Shown: one piece after another, positions 1 to 8,883 of the stretch
Layout: each line of letters begins with the position of its first letter
Position numbering within the stretch: position 1 is the stretch's first letter
NCBI RefSeq assembly: GCF_900129355.1
Contig: NZ_FQVL01000010.1
Span: 39,711 to 103,710, forward strand
Length of the DNA: 64,000 bases
Reading direction: 5' to 3'
From: Seinonella peptonophila
GTDB lineage: Bacteria > Bacillota > Bacilli > Thermoactinomycetales > Thermoactinomycetaceae
Program-made: the position numbers and the translations under genes
The notes under the pieces: model-generated
The model's database searches: none
The model's input: only the letters and a program-made list of their open reading frames with translations
Told to the model about the DNA's origin: nothing

Positions 1-1064
1 TTGGTACTTATATGGACTTTTGGATTCCAGGTGTACCGAGTTGGATTTGGGCATTGATTTCTTTACTTGTTATTACGGCCATTAATTTTATTGCTGTACG
101 GGCTTATGGTGAGTTGGAATTTTGGTTTGCGCTAATTAAAGTTGTCACGATCCTTCTGATGATTATTGTAGGTTTTGGTATTATTATTTTTGGGTTAGGA
201 AATGGTGGTATAGCCACGGGGATAAGTAATCTATGGAATCATGGTGGTTTTTTTGCAAATGGTTATAAAGGAATTCTTATGTCTTTACAGATGGTGATGT
301 TTGCCTATTTGGGAATAGAGATGATTGGTCTTACAGCAGGAGAAGTAGAGCAACCGGAGAAAACATTATCTCGAGCCATTGATAATGTTTTCTGGCGTAT
401 TCTTATCTTTTATGTAGGTGCATTGTTTGTCATTATGTCTATTTATCCTTGGACTGAGATTGGAACCAAAGGAAGTCCTTTTGTCACAACTTTTGCTCAT
501 GTTGGTATTCCAGCAGCTGCTGGTATTATTAACTTTGTAGTACTGACAGCAGCTCTATCCTCTTGTAATAGTGGTATCTTTAGTACGGGTCGAATGTTAT
601 TTAACTTAGCTTCACAAGGGGATGCCCCAAGTAATTGGAAACAGATCAATCAATCGGGAGTACCAGGAAAAGCTATTTTAATCTCGGGTCTTGCTTTGTT
701 AGCAGGGGTAGGACTTAACTATTGGATGCCGAAAGAGGCTTTTAAAATTATTACGAGTGTTGCCACATTTGGTGCTATTTGGACGTGGGCGATTATTCTG
801 CTTTCTCAACTACGCTATCGCAAGGGCCTCACAAAGGATCAACAGGAAAAATTAAAATATAAGATGCCTTGGTATCCATATAGTAATTATTTCACGCTAC
901 TTTTTTTATTAATGGTAGTAGGGGTGATGATGTATTTTCCAGATACACGAATTTCTGTGATCGTTGGACCCATTTTTTATGGTATACTTACGATTATTTA
1001 TTATGGACGGGGTTTACACAAAAGAGATCAGGAAAGGTATCCATCAAAATCTCATTCTGCTTAA
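1..1064 (+). CDS. Amino-acid permease, APC superfamily, 5' truncated by window edge
   Basis: This is the C-terminal part of a polytopic cytoplasmic-membrane transporter. About 350 residues are visible, with 8-9 hydrophobic segments. Features typical of the proline/GABA/lysine-type amino-acid permeases are present: the stretch GIEMIGLTAGEVEQPEKTL, near residues 100-118 of the visible part, is the conserved loop of the family. The protein ends in a short basic tail. The family moves amino acids by proton or sodium symport; the substrate cannot be told from this sequence. The reading frame is open at the left edge, so the true start lies outside the window. Confidence 0.85.
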   Translation, partial: GTYMDFWIPGVPSWIWALISLLVITAINFIAVRAYGELEFWFALIKVVTILLMIIVGFGIIIFGLGNGGIATGISNLWNHGGFFANGYKGILMSLQMVMFAYLGIEMIGLTAGEVEQPEKTLSRAIDNVFWRILIFYVGALFVIMSIYPWTEIGTKGSPFVTTFAHVGIPAAAGIINFVVLTAALSSCNSGIFSTGRMLFNLASQGDAPSNWKQINQSGVPGKAILISGLALLAGVGLNYWMPKEAFKIITSVATFGAIWTWAIILLSQLRYRKGLTKDQQEKLKYKMPWYPYSNYFTLLFLLMVVGVMMYFPDTRISVIVGPIFYGILTIIYYGRGLHKRDQERYPSKSHSA

Positions 1065-1165
1065 CAATGATGATAAATGTAGTTGCTATTTACAGATTGA
1101 TCGAGATTTCCAGAAGAAGATAAGCAGTTAATAGCAACAAGGGCAAAATATCAATAAAATCCTTC

Positions 1166-1966
1166 TCATTTATATCGTTCTTCTGTTGTTCTTTCATTTA
1201 TTGTAAGTGATTGATTGGTTACTATTTTGCTACGTAGAAATATATCTAATAATTTCCCGCACATTAATTTTGCTAATGGATTATCTTTAAGTAAAGATGC
1301 CAGTAAGGGAAGAGAAGGATTTTTTTCAGGAAATTGAATCCCTGATAGACATGGCTGAATAGAGGCGGGTATGTATTTATCCTCACGATATATTCCTTTT
1401 CCATTGTGTACAATAAACATGATTCGAGGATGCTTTGAATTATTAATCCCAAAAATACAGTCATTTTTTTTAAGTTCGTCATTTAACATTTTTGTAATTT
1501 TTTTGTTATTGCTCTTTATAAAATCAGAAGTTACTGCAATTCCACCATCTTGGGCTCTTTGTTTTGACCGCTCAATATTTAAATCAAGATCATCTAAATA
1601 GACTATGTAAAGGTTTGTAATAAAGCCGTTGTTTCGAGCAACTTCTAAAGAGTTTATGGGAATGGAACAACTTTCAAATAAAAATGATTTTCTCATTCGT
1701 ATATACTCATTGCGTTTATTTGTGATCATATTTAGAGAATCTGCCCTTCTCTGTGCCTCTTGAAATGAAAGATTTCGATCTAATTCCCTTTGCTCTTTTT
1801 GAAATTGTTGAATCAATTTATCGGGAATAAATATTTCTCCAAACCGATCTCCGAAAATATTTTCAATCATTTCAATTATTGTTGTTTTACCTGAATTGGA
1901 TGGCCCGATAAATACTGAAAGCACAGGAGAAGTATTTTCCAAGTTGGTTTCTTTATCCTTGATCAC
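1166..1966 (-). CDS. Zeta-toxin-like P-loop ATPase/kinase
   Basis: A 266-residue soluble protein. A Walker A motif, GPSNSGKTT, lies at about residues 21-29, followed by a helical region rich in basic residues. FLFESC near residue 93 matches the position of the zeta-toxin and predicted ABC-type ATPase strand FVxET. Family members phosphorylate small substrates such as UDP-N-acetylglucosamine. No epsilon-type antitoxin ORF lies beside it, so a toxin role is not supported by context, and a stand-alone nucleotide kinase is equally possible. The start ATG is preceded by AAAGAGGGATG. It stands alone, convergent with the permease. Confidence 0.6.
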   Translation of the reverse strand: MIKDKETNLENTSPVLSVFIGPSNSGKTTIIEMIENIFGDRFGEIFIPDKLIQQFQKEQRELDRNLSFQEAQRRADSLNMITNKRNEYIRMRKSFLFESCSIPINSLEVARNNGFITNLYIVYLDDLDLNIERSKQRAQDGGIAVTSDFIKSNNKKITKMLNDELKKNDCIFGINNSKHPRIMFIVHNGKGIYREDKYIPASIQPCLSGIQFPEKNPSLPLLASLLKDNPLAKLMCGKLLDIFLRSKIVTNQSLTINERTTEERYK

Positions 1967-2237
1967 TATTCATCCCTCTTTTCAAATGAGATCGAAATAA
2001 ACATATCCATCTTTTAGAGGAGGAAGATACATAGGTGGAAATTTGTTTCGATAATGAAATTTGTGCTTGTCGATTCAATTCAATCTTCATTTAAATCCTC
2101 CTTCCAAGTGCATTGTCTCTGTTCTTACATATGCTAAGATAATGTTAGGTTGTGGTAATCCTTGCTTGGTAGAAGGAGAGTAGGAACAAGCAAGTTCATG
2201 ACTTATGTCTTGAAGCAACCGGTTTGTTGTTTACTTT

Positions 2238-2369
2238 AAGGAGACCGGAGTGAAGTGTACCATTTGTGGAAAAGATCCGTGTGAAGGTACTGATGCGTGT
2301 ATCGTACGTGACGTGTATCAGGATGCGGCGAAAGCCGATCTAGACGATTTAGACGATCTAGACGATTGA
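2238..2369 (+). CDS. 39-residue Cys-rich peptide with acidic repeat tail
   Basis: The GTG start is at 2250, six bases after AAGGAG at 2238-2243. The protein has four cysteines (CTICGKDPC then CIV), which could bind a metal, and ends in a repeated Asp-Asp-Leu tail (LDDLDDLDD). I do not recognise a family. The upstream 100 bases can fold (CTTGCTT pairs with AAGCAAG about 20 bases later), so this looks like a short transcript with a leader, a tiny gene and its own terminator. The coding part is richer in G and C than its neighbours. The coordinates include the ribosome binding site; the coding part is 2250-2369. Confidence 0.5.
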   Translation, partial: KETGVKCTICGKDPCEGTDACIVRDVYQDAAKADLDDLDDLDD

Positions 2370-2370
2370 T

Positions 2371-2432
2371 AAAAGGAGCGAGCATTGGTCCATTTGCAGC
2401 GATGATGCTGTAGGATCAATGCTTGCTCCTTT
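2371..2432. terminator. Long bidirectional hairpin
   Basis: AAAGGAGC at 2372-2379 pairs with GCTCCTTT near 2424-2431, with the stem continuing through AGCATTG and CAATGCT. It separates the small Cys-rich gene from the convergent gene at 2440-3048 and probably serves both. Confidence 0.7.
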
Positions 2433-2439
2433 AGATGAA

Positions 2440-3048
2440 TTAATCTTTTTCATAAAGATTATATACAGTAGCTCCATCACCATCCATTACATAGCCGTTT
2501 TGTTGATCTTGAACACAGATAGCATAAGCATAATTGGAAACTTCTTTGTTGAAGTCAACTAGGTCTTTTAATTTATCTTCAAATAAGACTATTTTTTGAT
2601 CTGATACATCTTTTGTCGCCTCAGGTGTATGATTGGTATAAAGACGTGGAGATGAGTGATCTCCTAAAAAAGAGACTTCATAAATGTGTGAAGTAGATAT
2701 AAATTCTTTTGGATTCTCTTGGGGACTTTCTGAGATGTTAATACGGCTTTGATCCTTTAGCATCATTTCACCTGAGCTTAGTAGCGCAAAGTCTTGGTCG
2801 GTTAGATTTTTACAATCAACCTCAGCAACTCGATCTGACAATTGCTCAGGCGGTGAAGAATTTTTTTGTACTGAAGAAACAGATGAAGACTTATCTAATT
2901 GTTCGGATTGCAGGGAATTTGTGATTCCATACACACCGAATCCACCTAAAGCTAAACTTGCTAGAGCCGCTAAAGTGGTCATATTACTCCTTTTTCTATT
3001 GGCCATGAAGTGTGCCAGTTTCCCTCTTTTTGCTAATTTGCTATTCAA
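2440..3048 (-). CDS. Membrane-anchored hypothetical protein
   Basis: A 202-residue protein that I do not recognise. The N-terminus is basic (KRGKLAHFMANRKR), followed by one hydrophobic segment at about residues 24-44 (TLAALASLALGGFGVYGI) and then a polar extracellular domain with a Ser-rich linker. This suggests a single-pass protein with its C-terminus outside the cell. The TTG start is chosen because GAAAGGGGTGG precedes it. It is convergent with the Cys-rich peptide gene and shares the hairpin between them. Confidence 0.55.
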   Translation of the reverse strand: MNSKLAKRGKLAHFMANRKRSNMTTLAALASLALGGFGVYGITNSLQSEQLDKSSSVSSVQKNSSPPEQLSDRVAEVDCKNLTDQDFALLSSGEMMLKDQSRINISESPQENPKEFISTSHIYEVSFLGDHSSPRLYTNHTPEATKDVSDQKIVLFEDKLKDLVDFNKEVSNYAYAICVQDQQNGYVMDGDGATVYNLYEKD

Positions 3049-3263
3049 TATTTTTCCACCCCTTTCTATTATATAATAGTATAAATATAGATATATTGCT
3101 TAAATATTTGCAGAACAATGGAATGATAATATATAAAATATGAATCTCTTTTATACTCCAACTGAGTACTTGCTATTTGAAGCTAGAACGAATATTAACA
3201 AATGTTTATCCGCACAGTAAATTTGAGTTTCTGTTGTAGAAGGATGACAATCGTAATCTTATT

Positions 3264-3608
3264 TCTATCCAAATTCGTCCAAGAGTACTCCCGCTTCTAC
3301 AAGCGGTGAGGTGAATGGGACGTGGTTCGGTATCCCTTTTGCGGGGATGCTTAGAACCACTTTTTTTGTTAGAATAGTTGTAGCTCTTTGAAAACTGAAG
3401 ATATGGGGTTGTTGCTGAAAAGGGTCAGTAACGTAAAATCTTCAACCACCCAGCTCACCGAAGTTGCGAAAACCAAGCGAAAGTAGGGAGCATAGCAGAG
3501 CATACTTTGTTTTCACCGCTGGGACGGCGGGTAGAGCCTGCTAAGATAACTGGACGTTGGTCTGGTGTTCGCAGGAATCTACCACCTCTGTTGGTGGTAG
3601 TAGTTCAA
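3264..3608 (+). repeat. 345-bp IS200/IS605-like non-autonomous element, copy 1
   Basis: This is one of four copies in the window, each exactly 345 bp. It begins TCTATCCAAATTCG, with a left hairpin CCGCTT-CTAC-AAGCGG. Next comes a terminator-like hairpin (GTGGTTC pairing with GAACCAC, then T7) and an AGCTCTTTGAAAACTG segment that resembles an rRNA-operon boxA. A GC-rich foldable interior follows. The right end is a hairpin CTACCACC-TCTGTT-GGTGGTAG followed by TAGTTCAA. There is no ORF. The hairpin right end ending in TTCAA is the layout of IS200/IS605 elements and of the scaffold end of their guide RNAs (omegaRNA). Mobilisation would need a transposase in trans. Confidence 0.75.
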
Positions 3609-3814
3609 ATAGTAGAGTATGTATCTTTTACAGAAGTAGAATCTTTTCACTTTTAATTTTCCAATAACATTTTTTCTAGATAAATTAAGTTGGATATCTA
3701 TTGATATTATAACAAAATAGTACCACTGAACAGAAAGAGTCAAATGAAACCGGTCGGATCATACATGAGTGCCCGTAAAAAGAGGAGGGGATTTTGAAAT
3801 TTCTCTTTTTGAAT

Positions 3815-4084
3815 TTAGAAATGAGTAATATATGGAGACAATTCGCTACCCATATTATTTGTCAGTACAATGATTAATAAAATTTTTTTAGAATATACCT
3901 TTACAGGAATATTCCTAGTATGGTATATTAAATGTACAGTCATCAAAGAGCTAAGAGAAATGTTCAAATCATAAGTTCTTTCAGTTGTTTTAACTAGTGA
4001 CTCAGCAATATTAAGACAAAAAAATATGGTAGAGTGTAGGATCAAAAAATTTTCACTTGAATATTCCTTTAGTGGAATATTCAT
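3815..4084 (-). pseudogene. Unrecognised coding-like fragment
   Basis: An 89-residue frame with codon structure that extends upstream of its ATG without a stop for about 13 more codons but lacks a convincing ribosome binding site. The mixed hydrophobic and charged helices could be the C-terminal part of a regulator. The family is not recognised and it may be a remnant. The nearby sequence has repeated GGAATATTC motifs. Confidence 0.25.
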
Positions 4085-4143
4085 TGCTAGAAGGTCTATA
4101 AGTTCATTAATTTTTTCATTAAAAATATAGGGGATGATGTGAA

Positions 4144-4545
4144 GTGAAGAAGAAATTCAGTTTAATTTTACGAATCGTGTTAGGAATCATTTTCGTTCTT
4201 TGTGGTATTATGGGGATTTTAAATGTTTTTTTTGAGTTTGCACCTGCTGCCCAATATACTAACCCAATTGCAAATCAATTTATAACAGGTATGACAAATA
4301 CGAAATATCTCCCAATACTTATCAATTTCATCAATCTAGTCGTTGGGATATCGTTATTAGTTAATCGATTTGTTCCTTTGGCATTAATTCTCTCTACTCC
4401 ATTTTCTGTAAATATTGTCCTTTTTCATCTCTTTCTCGATATCCAAACAATTCCTCCTGCTCTGGTAATCGCTGTGATAAATACTTATCTGCTTTTTGTT
4501 TACATTGATCAATATAAATCATTATTAAGAGCAAAAAGTTCATGA
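4144..4545 (+). CDS. DoxX-like small membrane protein
   Basis: A 133-residue protein with four predicted membrane segments: residues 6-28, 48-70, 74-95 and 101-122. It resembles DoxX/DoxD-like proteins, whose roles are poorly defined and often linked to quinone or redox stress. The GTG start is used because MKKKFSLILRI gives the family-like N-terminus and GGGGATGATG lies upstream. The gene is alone and followed by a strong terminator. Confidence 0.6.
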   Translation: MKKKFSLILRIVLGIIFVLCGIMGILNVFFEFAPAAQYTNPIANQFITGMTNTKYLPILINFINLVVGISLLVNRFVPLALILSTPFSVNIVLFHLFLDIQTIPPALVIAVINTYLLFVYIDQYKSLLRAKSS

Positions 4546-4631
4546 TTATTTTTTAAAGTGATGATAGATGATGATGAACTAGAATAAGACTCAACAATTG
4601 AACATAGCAGTTATGCAGATCTAAGCAAGAG

Positions 4632-4672
4632 ACGAACCTCATTTTTATCATTTCATATGAGGTTCGTTTTTG
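4632..4672 (+). terminator. Rho-independent terminator
   Basis: ACGAACCTCAT pairs with ATGAGGTTCGT across a 13-base loop, followed by a T-run. It ends the DoxX-like transcript. Beyond the promoter at 4822, the rest of 4546-4941 holds nothing else I can name. Confidence 0.8.
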
Positions 4673-4821
4673 TTTAACGGATAGTAGGAATAGCAACAAG
4701 AGCTATCATTTGATCGACGATCATAGTAGAGGTAAGGGTTGATGAGCTCAAGAAACTCAATTACAGATCGCGATTTCTAGTAAAAATAACTAGATATTAT
4801 TAAATAATAGTATAAAAACAT

Positions 4822-4851
4822 TTGACAAATAGTAAATTTATTAGATATTAT
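4822..4851 (+). promoter_or_regulatory. Probable sigma-A promoter for the MFS-P450 pair
   Basis: TTGACA at 4822-4827 and TATTAT at 4846-4851 with 18-bp spacing. The downstream leader of about 90 bases contains TTTGAAAACTGAATA, close to the boxA-like string found in the 345-bp repeats. Confidence 0.55.
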
Positions 4852-4941
4852 GAAAAAAATTAAGAAGTAAATTTGGTAATGTGTATTTGAAAACTGAATA
4901 AAAAGACAGGCTGAATCAGACTCAGACAGGGGAAAGAAAAA

Positions 4942-6255
4942 TTGAGAACAATCAACCTAACTAAATTTGTGGATGCCTCAGAATTTAACCGCTTTCATTT
5001 TCAAATTTTGCTTTGGTGTTTTGTGATTATAACGTTTGATGGTTTTGACTTAGTAATCTATGGATCTGTATTGCCTAGGTTGATGGAGGTATGGCATTTA
5101 ACTCCCATTCAATCTGGAGTTATTGGCAGTTATGCATTAGTTGGTATGATGTTAGGAGCCCTAATCTGTGGTCCAATTGCAGATAGGCTTGGTCGAAGAA
5201 ATGTTGCTCTATTAGCAACGGTTATTTTTAGCCTCGCCTCAGCAGCTACGAGTTTTGTGGATGATCCTACGGAATTTGGTATCTTACGTTTTTTAACTGG
5301 TGTTGGTCTAGGTGGAAGTCTACCAAATGTAATTGCTTTGATGACAGAGTATTCACCTAGAAAAATACGAAATACTGTTGTTGCCATTATGTCAACCGGC
5401 TATGCAGTTGGTGGCGTATTGGCGGCTGGTCTAAGTATTAGATTATTACCTACGCATGGATGGGAATCACTTTTTTTAATTGGTGCCTTTCCGCTGTTGA
5501 TTGTCCCTTTTATGTATAAGTTCATGCCTGAATCGCTTAGCTATCACTTGAAAAAGGAGAATCGCCAACAAGTAGAGGGAACTTTGACTAAACTGAACCC
5601 TACTTTTTCCGCTCAAGCTGATGATAAGTATGTCCTAGATGATAAGAAAAATGATGGAAAGAGCAAAACAACTTTTTCTGTGATACGTCTATTTCAGCAT
5701 GGACAAGCTTTTGGGACATTTATGATTTGGATTGTTATTTTTATGAGTCTTTTAATGATCTATGGGTTAAATACTTGGTTACCCAAGCTTATGTTAGCTG
5801 CCGGATATCCATTTGGTTCCAGTCTCTTATTTTTGCTATTTCTTAACTTTGGTGCGATTATTGGTGCAGTTTTAGGTGGATGGATTGCGGATCGTTGGAA
5901 AGTTCAATGGTTGCTCGTGTTCTATTATTTAATCGCCGCATTAACGCTATCTTTGCTTGGATTAAAGACGAATATGTTTCTTTTATATGTTCTGGTTGTT
6001 TTGGCAGGCGCTACCACTATCGGCTCGCAAATGATCTCAAATATATTTACAGTTCAATACTATGCGCCTGAAATTCGTGCTACAGGGATTGGTTGGGCAT
6101 TAGGCATTGGTCGACTTGGGGGTATTGTGGGGCCATCTTTTGGCGGCTACTTATTATCACTCAAGCTTTCTTTTTACTTAAATTTTATCTTTTTTGCCAT
6201 ACCAGGTTTAATTGCTGCAATCGCACTTCTTTTAATTAGATATGAAAATCGCTAA
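4942..6255 (+). CDS. MFS transporter, aromatic acid:H+ symporter type
   Basis: A 437-residue, 12-helix major facilitator. The signature between helices 2 and 3 is visible as GPIADRLGRRNV, and DGFDLVIYG in helix 1 is the conserved motif of the AAHS family (PcaK, BenK). The half-repeat GGWIADRWK follows helix 8. The family imports aromatic carboxylates with protons at the cytoplasmic membrane. The start is TTG, with AGGGGAAAG before it. A cytochrome P450 gene starts 17 bases downstream with its own GGAGG, so the two form an operon, suggesting uptake then oxidation of an aromatic compound. The exact substrate is unknown. Confidence 0.8.
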   Translation: MRTINLTKFVDASEFNRFHFQILLWCFVIITFDGFDLVIYGSVLPRLMEVWHLTPIQSGVIGSYALVGMMLGALICGPIADRLGRRNVALLATVIFSLASAATSFVDDPTEFGILRFLTGVGLGGSLPNVIALMTEYSPRKIRNTVVAIMSTGYAVGGVLAAGLSIRLLPTHGWESLFLIGAFPLLIVPFMYKFMPESLSYHLKKENRQQVEGTLTKLNPTFSAQADDKYVLDDKKNDGKSKTTFSVIRLFQHGQAFGTFMIWIVIFMSLLMIYGLNTWLPKLMLAAGYPFGSSLLFLLFLNFGAIIGAVLGGWIADRWKVQWLLVFYYLIAALTLSLLGLKTNMFLLYVLVVLAGATTIGSQMISNIFTVQYYAPEIRATGIGWALGIGRLGGIVGPSFGGYLLSLKLSFYLNFIFFAIPGLIAAIALLLIRYENR

Positions 6256-6272
6256 TAATGGAGGAATGAGAA

Positions 6273-7481
6273 GTGTTACATCCGCTATCTGCTACCTATC
6301 TGGCTGATCCTTATGCTACACATGAAAAGTTGCGTACCGAACAACCCGTCTTTTTTGATACAGAATTAAACATGTGGTTGATTACTCGTCGACAAGAGAT
6401 AGAAACAGTTTTTAAAGATAGCAAAACATTTAGCAATGCATTGACAACCGCTCCCATCTTTCAACTATGTCCACACGCTGGACAAATTCTAAGTCAATTA
6501 TCGGGGGGGTCTATGGTTTCACTTGATCCACCAGATCATACAAGAGTTCGAAAGGCGATCGCTTCGGTATTTCCGATGACTTTAGCCCAAGCAGAAGAAT
6601 ATGAACCAATTATTCGCACTGCTGTAGACAAGTTAACTAAGAATTTAGCCACGAAAAGCAATGTTGATTTAGTACCTGAATTTACTTGGGAATTACCTAT
6701 CATCGTAATATTAGCGTTGTTAAATGTACCAAAAGAAGATGTAAAACAGATAAAGAAATGGGCAGATGGAAGATTGGCAATCACATGGGGGAATGCACCT
6801 GAGGAAGATCAAGTCAAAGCTGCATATGGAATGGTTTATTTCTGGGAATATTGTCTTCAATTAGTGGGAAAACGTGTAAAAGAGCCAGGAACTGATCTAG
6901 TGAGTAAGTTGCTTAACTATCGGCAGGGTAGAGATGAAATCGTCACCATCCATGAAATCGCTAGTATGATCTTTAGCCTTTTGATTGCTGGTCATGAAAC
7001 AACGTCTAATCTTATTTCTAATGGTGTGTATCGATTATTACAAAAGAACGCGTGGAATCAATTGGTTAATGACCCAGAAAAAATCTCAAAGGCGATTGAG
7101 GAAATCTTACGTTTTGATTCGCCGGTTGTTTGCTGGCAAAGATATACCGCCAAAGAAGCAACAATCGGTGATGTAACGATTCCTAAGGGTGAACGAGTGC
7201 TGCTATTGTTAGGATCTGCCAATCGTGATGAGACAAAGTTTGAGAATCCTAATGAATTTGATCTAGAAAGAGAGAATGCGCATGAGCACCTTTCCTTTGG
7301 TAAAGGTCGACATTTCTGCATCGGTGCCTCATTAGCACGTTTAGAAGCAAAAATTGCATTGAAAGCTCTATTAACAACATTTCCGAAAATGAGATTAGCA
7401 GATTCATTTCAACCAACTTATGTTCCAAACGTAGCTTTTCGCATGCTACAGTCTCTACCTGTTATCCTAGCAGATGAATAA
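6273..7481 (+). CDS. Cytochrome P450
   Basis: A 402-residue soluble bacterial P450. Visible motifs are the I-helix oxygen-activation site AGHETT (about residues 238-243), the K-helix ExxR in EEILRF, and the haem loop FGKGRHFCIGASLAR near residue 350 with the Cys thiolate ligand. Length and motifs fit class-I, three-component bacterial P450s, which need a ferredoxin and reductase; neither is encoded beside it. The start is GTG, 9 bases after GGAGG. Coupling to an AAHS transporter suggests hydroxylation or O-demethylation of an imported aromatic acid, which is inference. Confidence 0.88.
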   Translation: MLHPLSATYLADPYATHEKLRTEQPVFFDTELNMWLITRRQEIETVFKDSKTFSNALTTAPIFQLCPHAGQILSQLSGGSMVSLDPPDHTRVRKAIASVFPMTLAQAEEYEPIIRTAVDKLTKNLATKSNVDLVPEFTWELPIIVILALLNVPKEDVKQIKKWADGRLAITWGNAPEEDQVKAAYGMVYFWEYCLQLVGKRVKEPGTDLVSKLLNYRQGRDEIVTIHEIASMIFSLLIAGHETTSNLISNGVYRLLQKNAWNQLVNDPEKISKAIEEILRFDSPVVCWQRYTAKEATIGDVTIPKGERVLLLLGSANRDETKFENPNEFDLERENAHEHLSFGKGRHFCIGASLARLEAKIALKALLTTFPKMRLADSFQPTYVPNVAFRMLQSLPVILADE

Positions 7482-7527
7482 AGATAAAGTTATATTAGTA
7501 CTTCAAGATGTGATTAAAACTGTGAAT

Positions 7528-7576
7528 AGACCATTAGTTCAGACAATATTTTCGAGCTGATCAGGTCTTTTTTTTT
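7528..7576 (+). terminator. Terminator of the MFS-P450 operon
   Basis: AGACC and TTAG pair with CTGA and GGTCT with a one-base bulge, followed by nine T residues. Confidence 0.65.
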
Positions 7577-7739
7577 ATTTTTTCAACCAATTACATTTAA
7601 GTAAGTAATGAATTCTATAGTCACAGCATTTTGGATCATTCGCGTATTTATTTTAAGTTCGTATATTTTAAGGATTGTAGTAAATATGAAAAGGGTATTA
7701 TCTAAATTGGAAAGCCATTTGTTGAAGGGAGGAATTTAT

Positions 7740-7820
7740 GTGAATAAAGTCATCGTCCTGATCGATGAAAATTTAATTGGAGACAAAAGTGAAGAGCTCG
7801 TTACAGAGTGTCGTATTTAA
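7740..7820 (+). CDS. Possible 26-residue peptide
   Basis: A GTG start lies 7 bases after AGGGAGG. The peptide VNKVIVLIDENLIGD... has no signal sequence and no recognised family. The longer frame starting at 7608 lacks a ribosome binding site. Support is only the binding site and start, so this is weak. The rest of 7577-7967 shows no gene I can support. Confidence 0.3.
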   Translation: MNKVIVLIDENLIGDKSEELVTECRI

Positions 7821-7967
7821 GATTTTGATGAAAAAATTATATAGAACATATGTATCTCGCAACTCATCATATATGCAACGATCCCGGAATAAATAAAAGT
7901 GAATCGAGGTATGGGGGTAATTAACACAGCTTTTTAGAATAGTTTAGGATAAATTCATATTATAGCG

Positions 7968-8006
7968 CAATCACCCCGACTCTCTTTGTATGAGGCGGGG
8001 TGATTT
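7968..8006 (-). terminator. Hairpin terminator of the gene at 8042-8740
   Basis: AATCACCCCG pairs with CGGGGTGATT across a loop of about 16 bases. It sits 35 bases beyond the stop of the minus-strand gene. Confidence 0.6.
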
Positions 8007-8041
8007 TCTGCAAATAATCATAAAATCATACATTCACAATC

Positions 8042-8740
8042 CTAGTAACTTCCTTCAATAAAGCCAGGTTCACTGGTATAGCTATTGTTAGAAGAGCCAG
8101 GGTTTACAACAGTAAAGTTGTTACTGTTGGTAGAGTTGGTTTCAATTGTATAGGTTCTTCCATTATTACTACTAACCTTATAATTAGTTCCATTGTAATC
8201 ATAACTGATATAGCTAGAATGATTGTTCATGTTTACATAGAAGCTCGACTGATATTTGTTTGAAGATGGTTTCGTAGATGGTAAGGGTTTGGAGTTACCC
8301 TTTTTTGATGGTTGTGAAAGCGCAACAGTTTTCGTCTTTTGTTGATGTTTTGGGAGCTGAGTTGTTTTTATTTTTGTGCTAGTTTTTGCTAAATTCGGTT
8401 TCTTCTTTTGTTTGTATTTTTTTGTTACAGTTTTCGTTGAGATCAATTTAGCGGATGCGAAAGCTTCATTAATCGCTACTCTTTTCTTATATGTAGAGAT
8501 GGAAGGCTTTTTTACAAGACTTGACTGTGATTGAATCAACTTAGTCGATTTCAACCCAACTGTTTTTTCCTTTGTATCTGGAGTAAACCAGATAAATGTG
8601 CCAAGAACACTGACTAAAACAATTACAGCTACACCATAAAAATACGGCAACTTGAATCTTTTTGGATCTTGAATGGGTAAAAAATTTGGGGGATGATTCC
8701 TCCTAGTTAAATTTTGATGGGTCTTTTGGTTCATAGGCAA
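8042..8740 (-). CDS. Single-pass membrane protein with Lys/Ser/Thr-rich extracellular tail
   Basis: A 232-residue protein that I do not recognise. Residues 1-30 are cytoplasmic and basic. One membrane helix lies at about 32-52 (YFYGVAVIVLVSVLGTFIWF). A long low-complexity stalk rich in Lys, Thr, Ser and Pro (about 55-160) follows. The C-terminal Asn/Ser/Tyr-rich domain resembles cell-surface repeats. The architecture suggests a wall-spanning surface protein, but no LPXTG motif is present. Start: ATG after AAAGAGAGG. Confidence 0.55.
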   Translation of the reverse strand: MPMNQKTHQNLTRRNHPPNFLPIQDPKRFKLPYFYGVAVIVLVSVLGTFIWFTPDTKEKTVGLKSTKLIQSQSSLVKKPSISTYKKRVAINEAFASAKLISTKTVTKKYKQKKKPNLAKTSTKIKTTQLPKHQQKTKTVALSQPSKKGNSKPLPSTKPSSNKYQSSFYVNMNNHSSYISYDYNGTNYKVSSNNGRTYTIETNSTNSNNFTVVNPGSSNNSYTSEPGFIEGSY

Positions 8741-8844
8741 AACCTCTCTTTTTTAGAAAAATTACTTACCAGAGTCTGATCATAACATATATTTCTTATT
8801 TCAAACTTATCAATATCAAAATAGTTAACATTTTGGAAAAACCG

Positions 8845-8878
8845 TCGACTTATAGAAACTGGGGAGTACTCTTGGATC
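8845..8878 (-). repeat. Orphan left-end remnant of the 345-bp element
   Basis: The reverse strand reads ATCCAAGAGTACTCCCCAG then TTTCTATAAGTCG, matching the left end of the 345-bp element at most positions. It lies directly beyond the right end of copy 2 and in the same orientation, as if copy 2 had landed next to an older copy. Confidence 0.5.
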
Positions 8879-8883
8879 ATTAG

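Noticed and set aside
1166..1966. Epsilon-zeta toxin-antitoxin pair
   Set aside because: No antitoxin-sized gene lies next to the zeta-like protein, so only the P-loop kinase call is kept.
7608..7820. 70-residue ORF starting at 7608
   Set aside because: No ribosome binding site at 7608. Only the last 26 codons have one, so only that part is listed, at low confidence.
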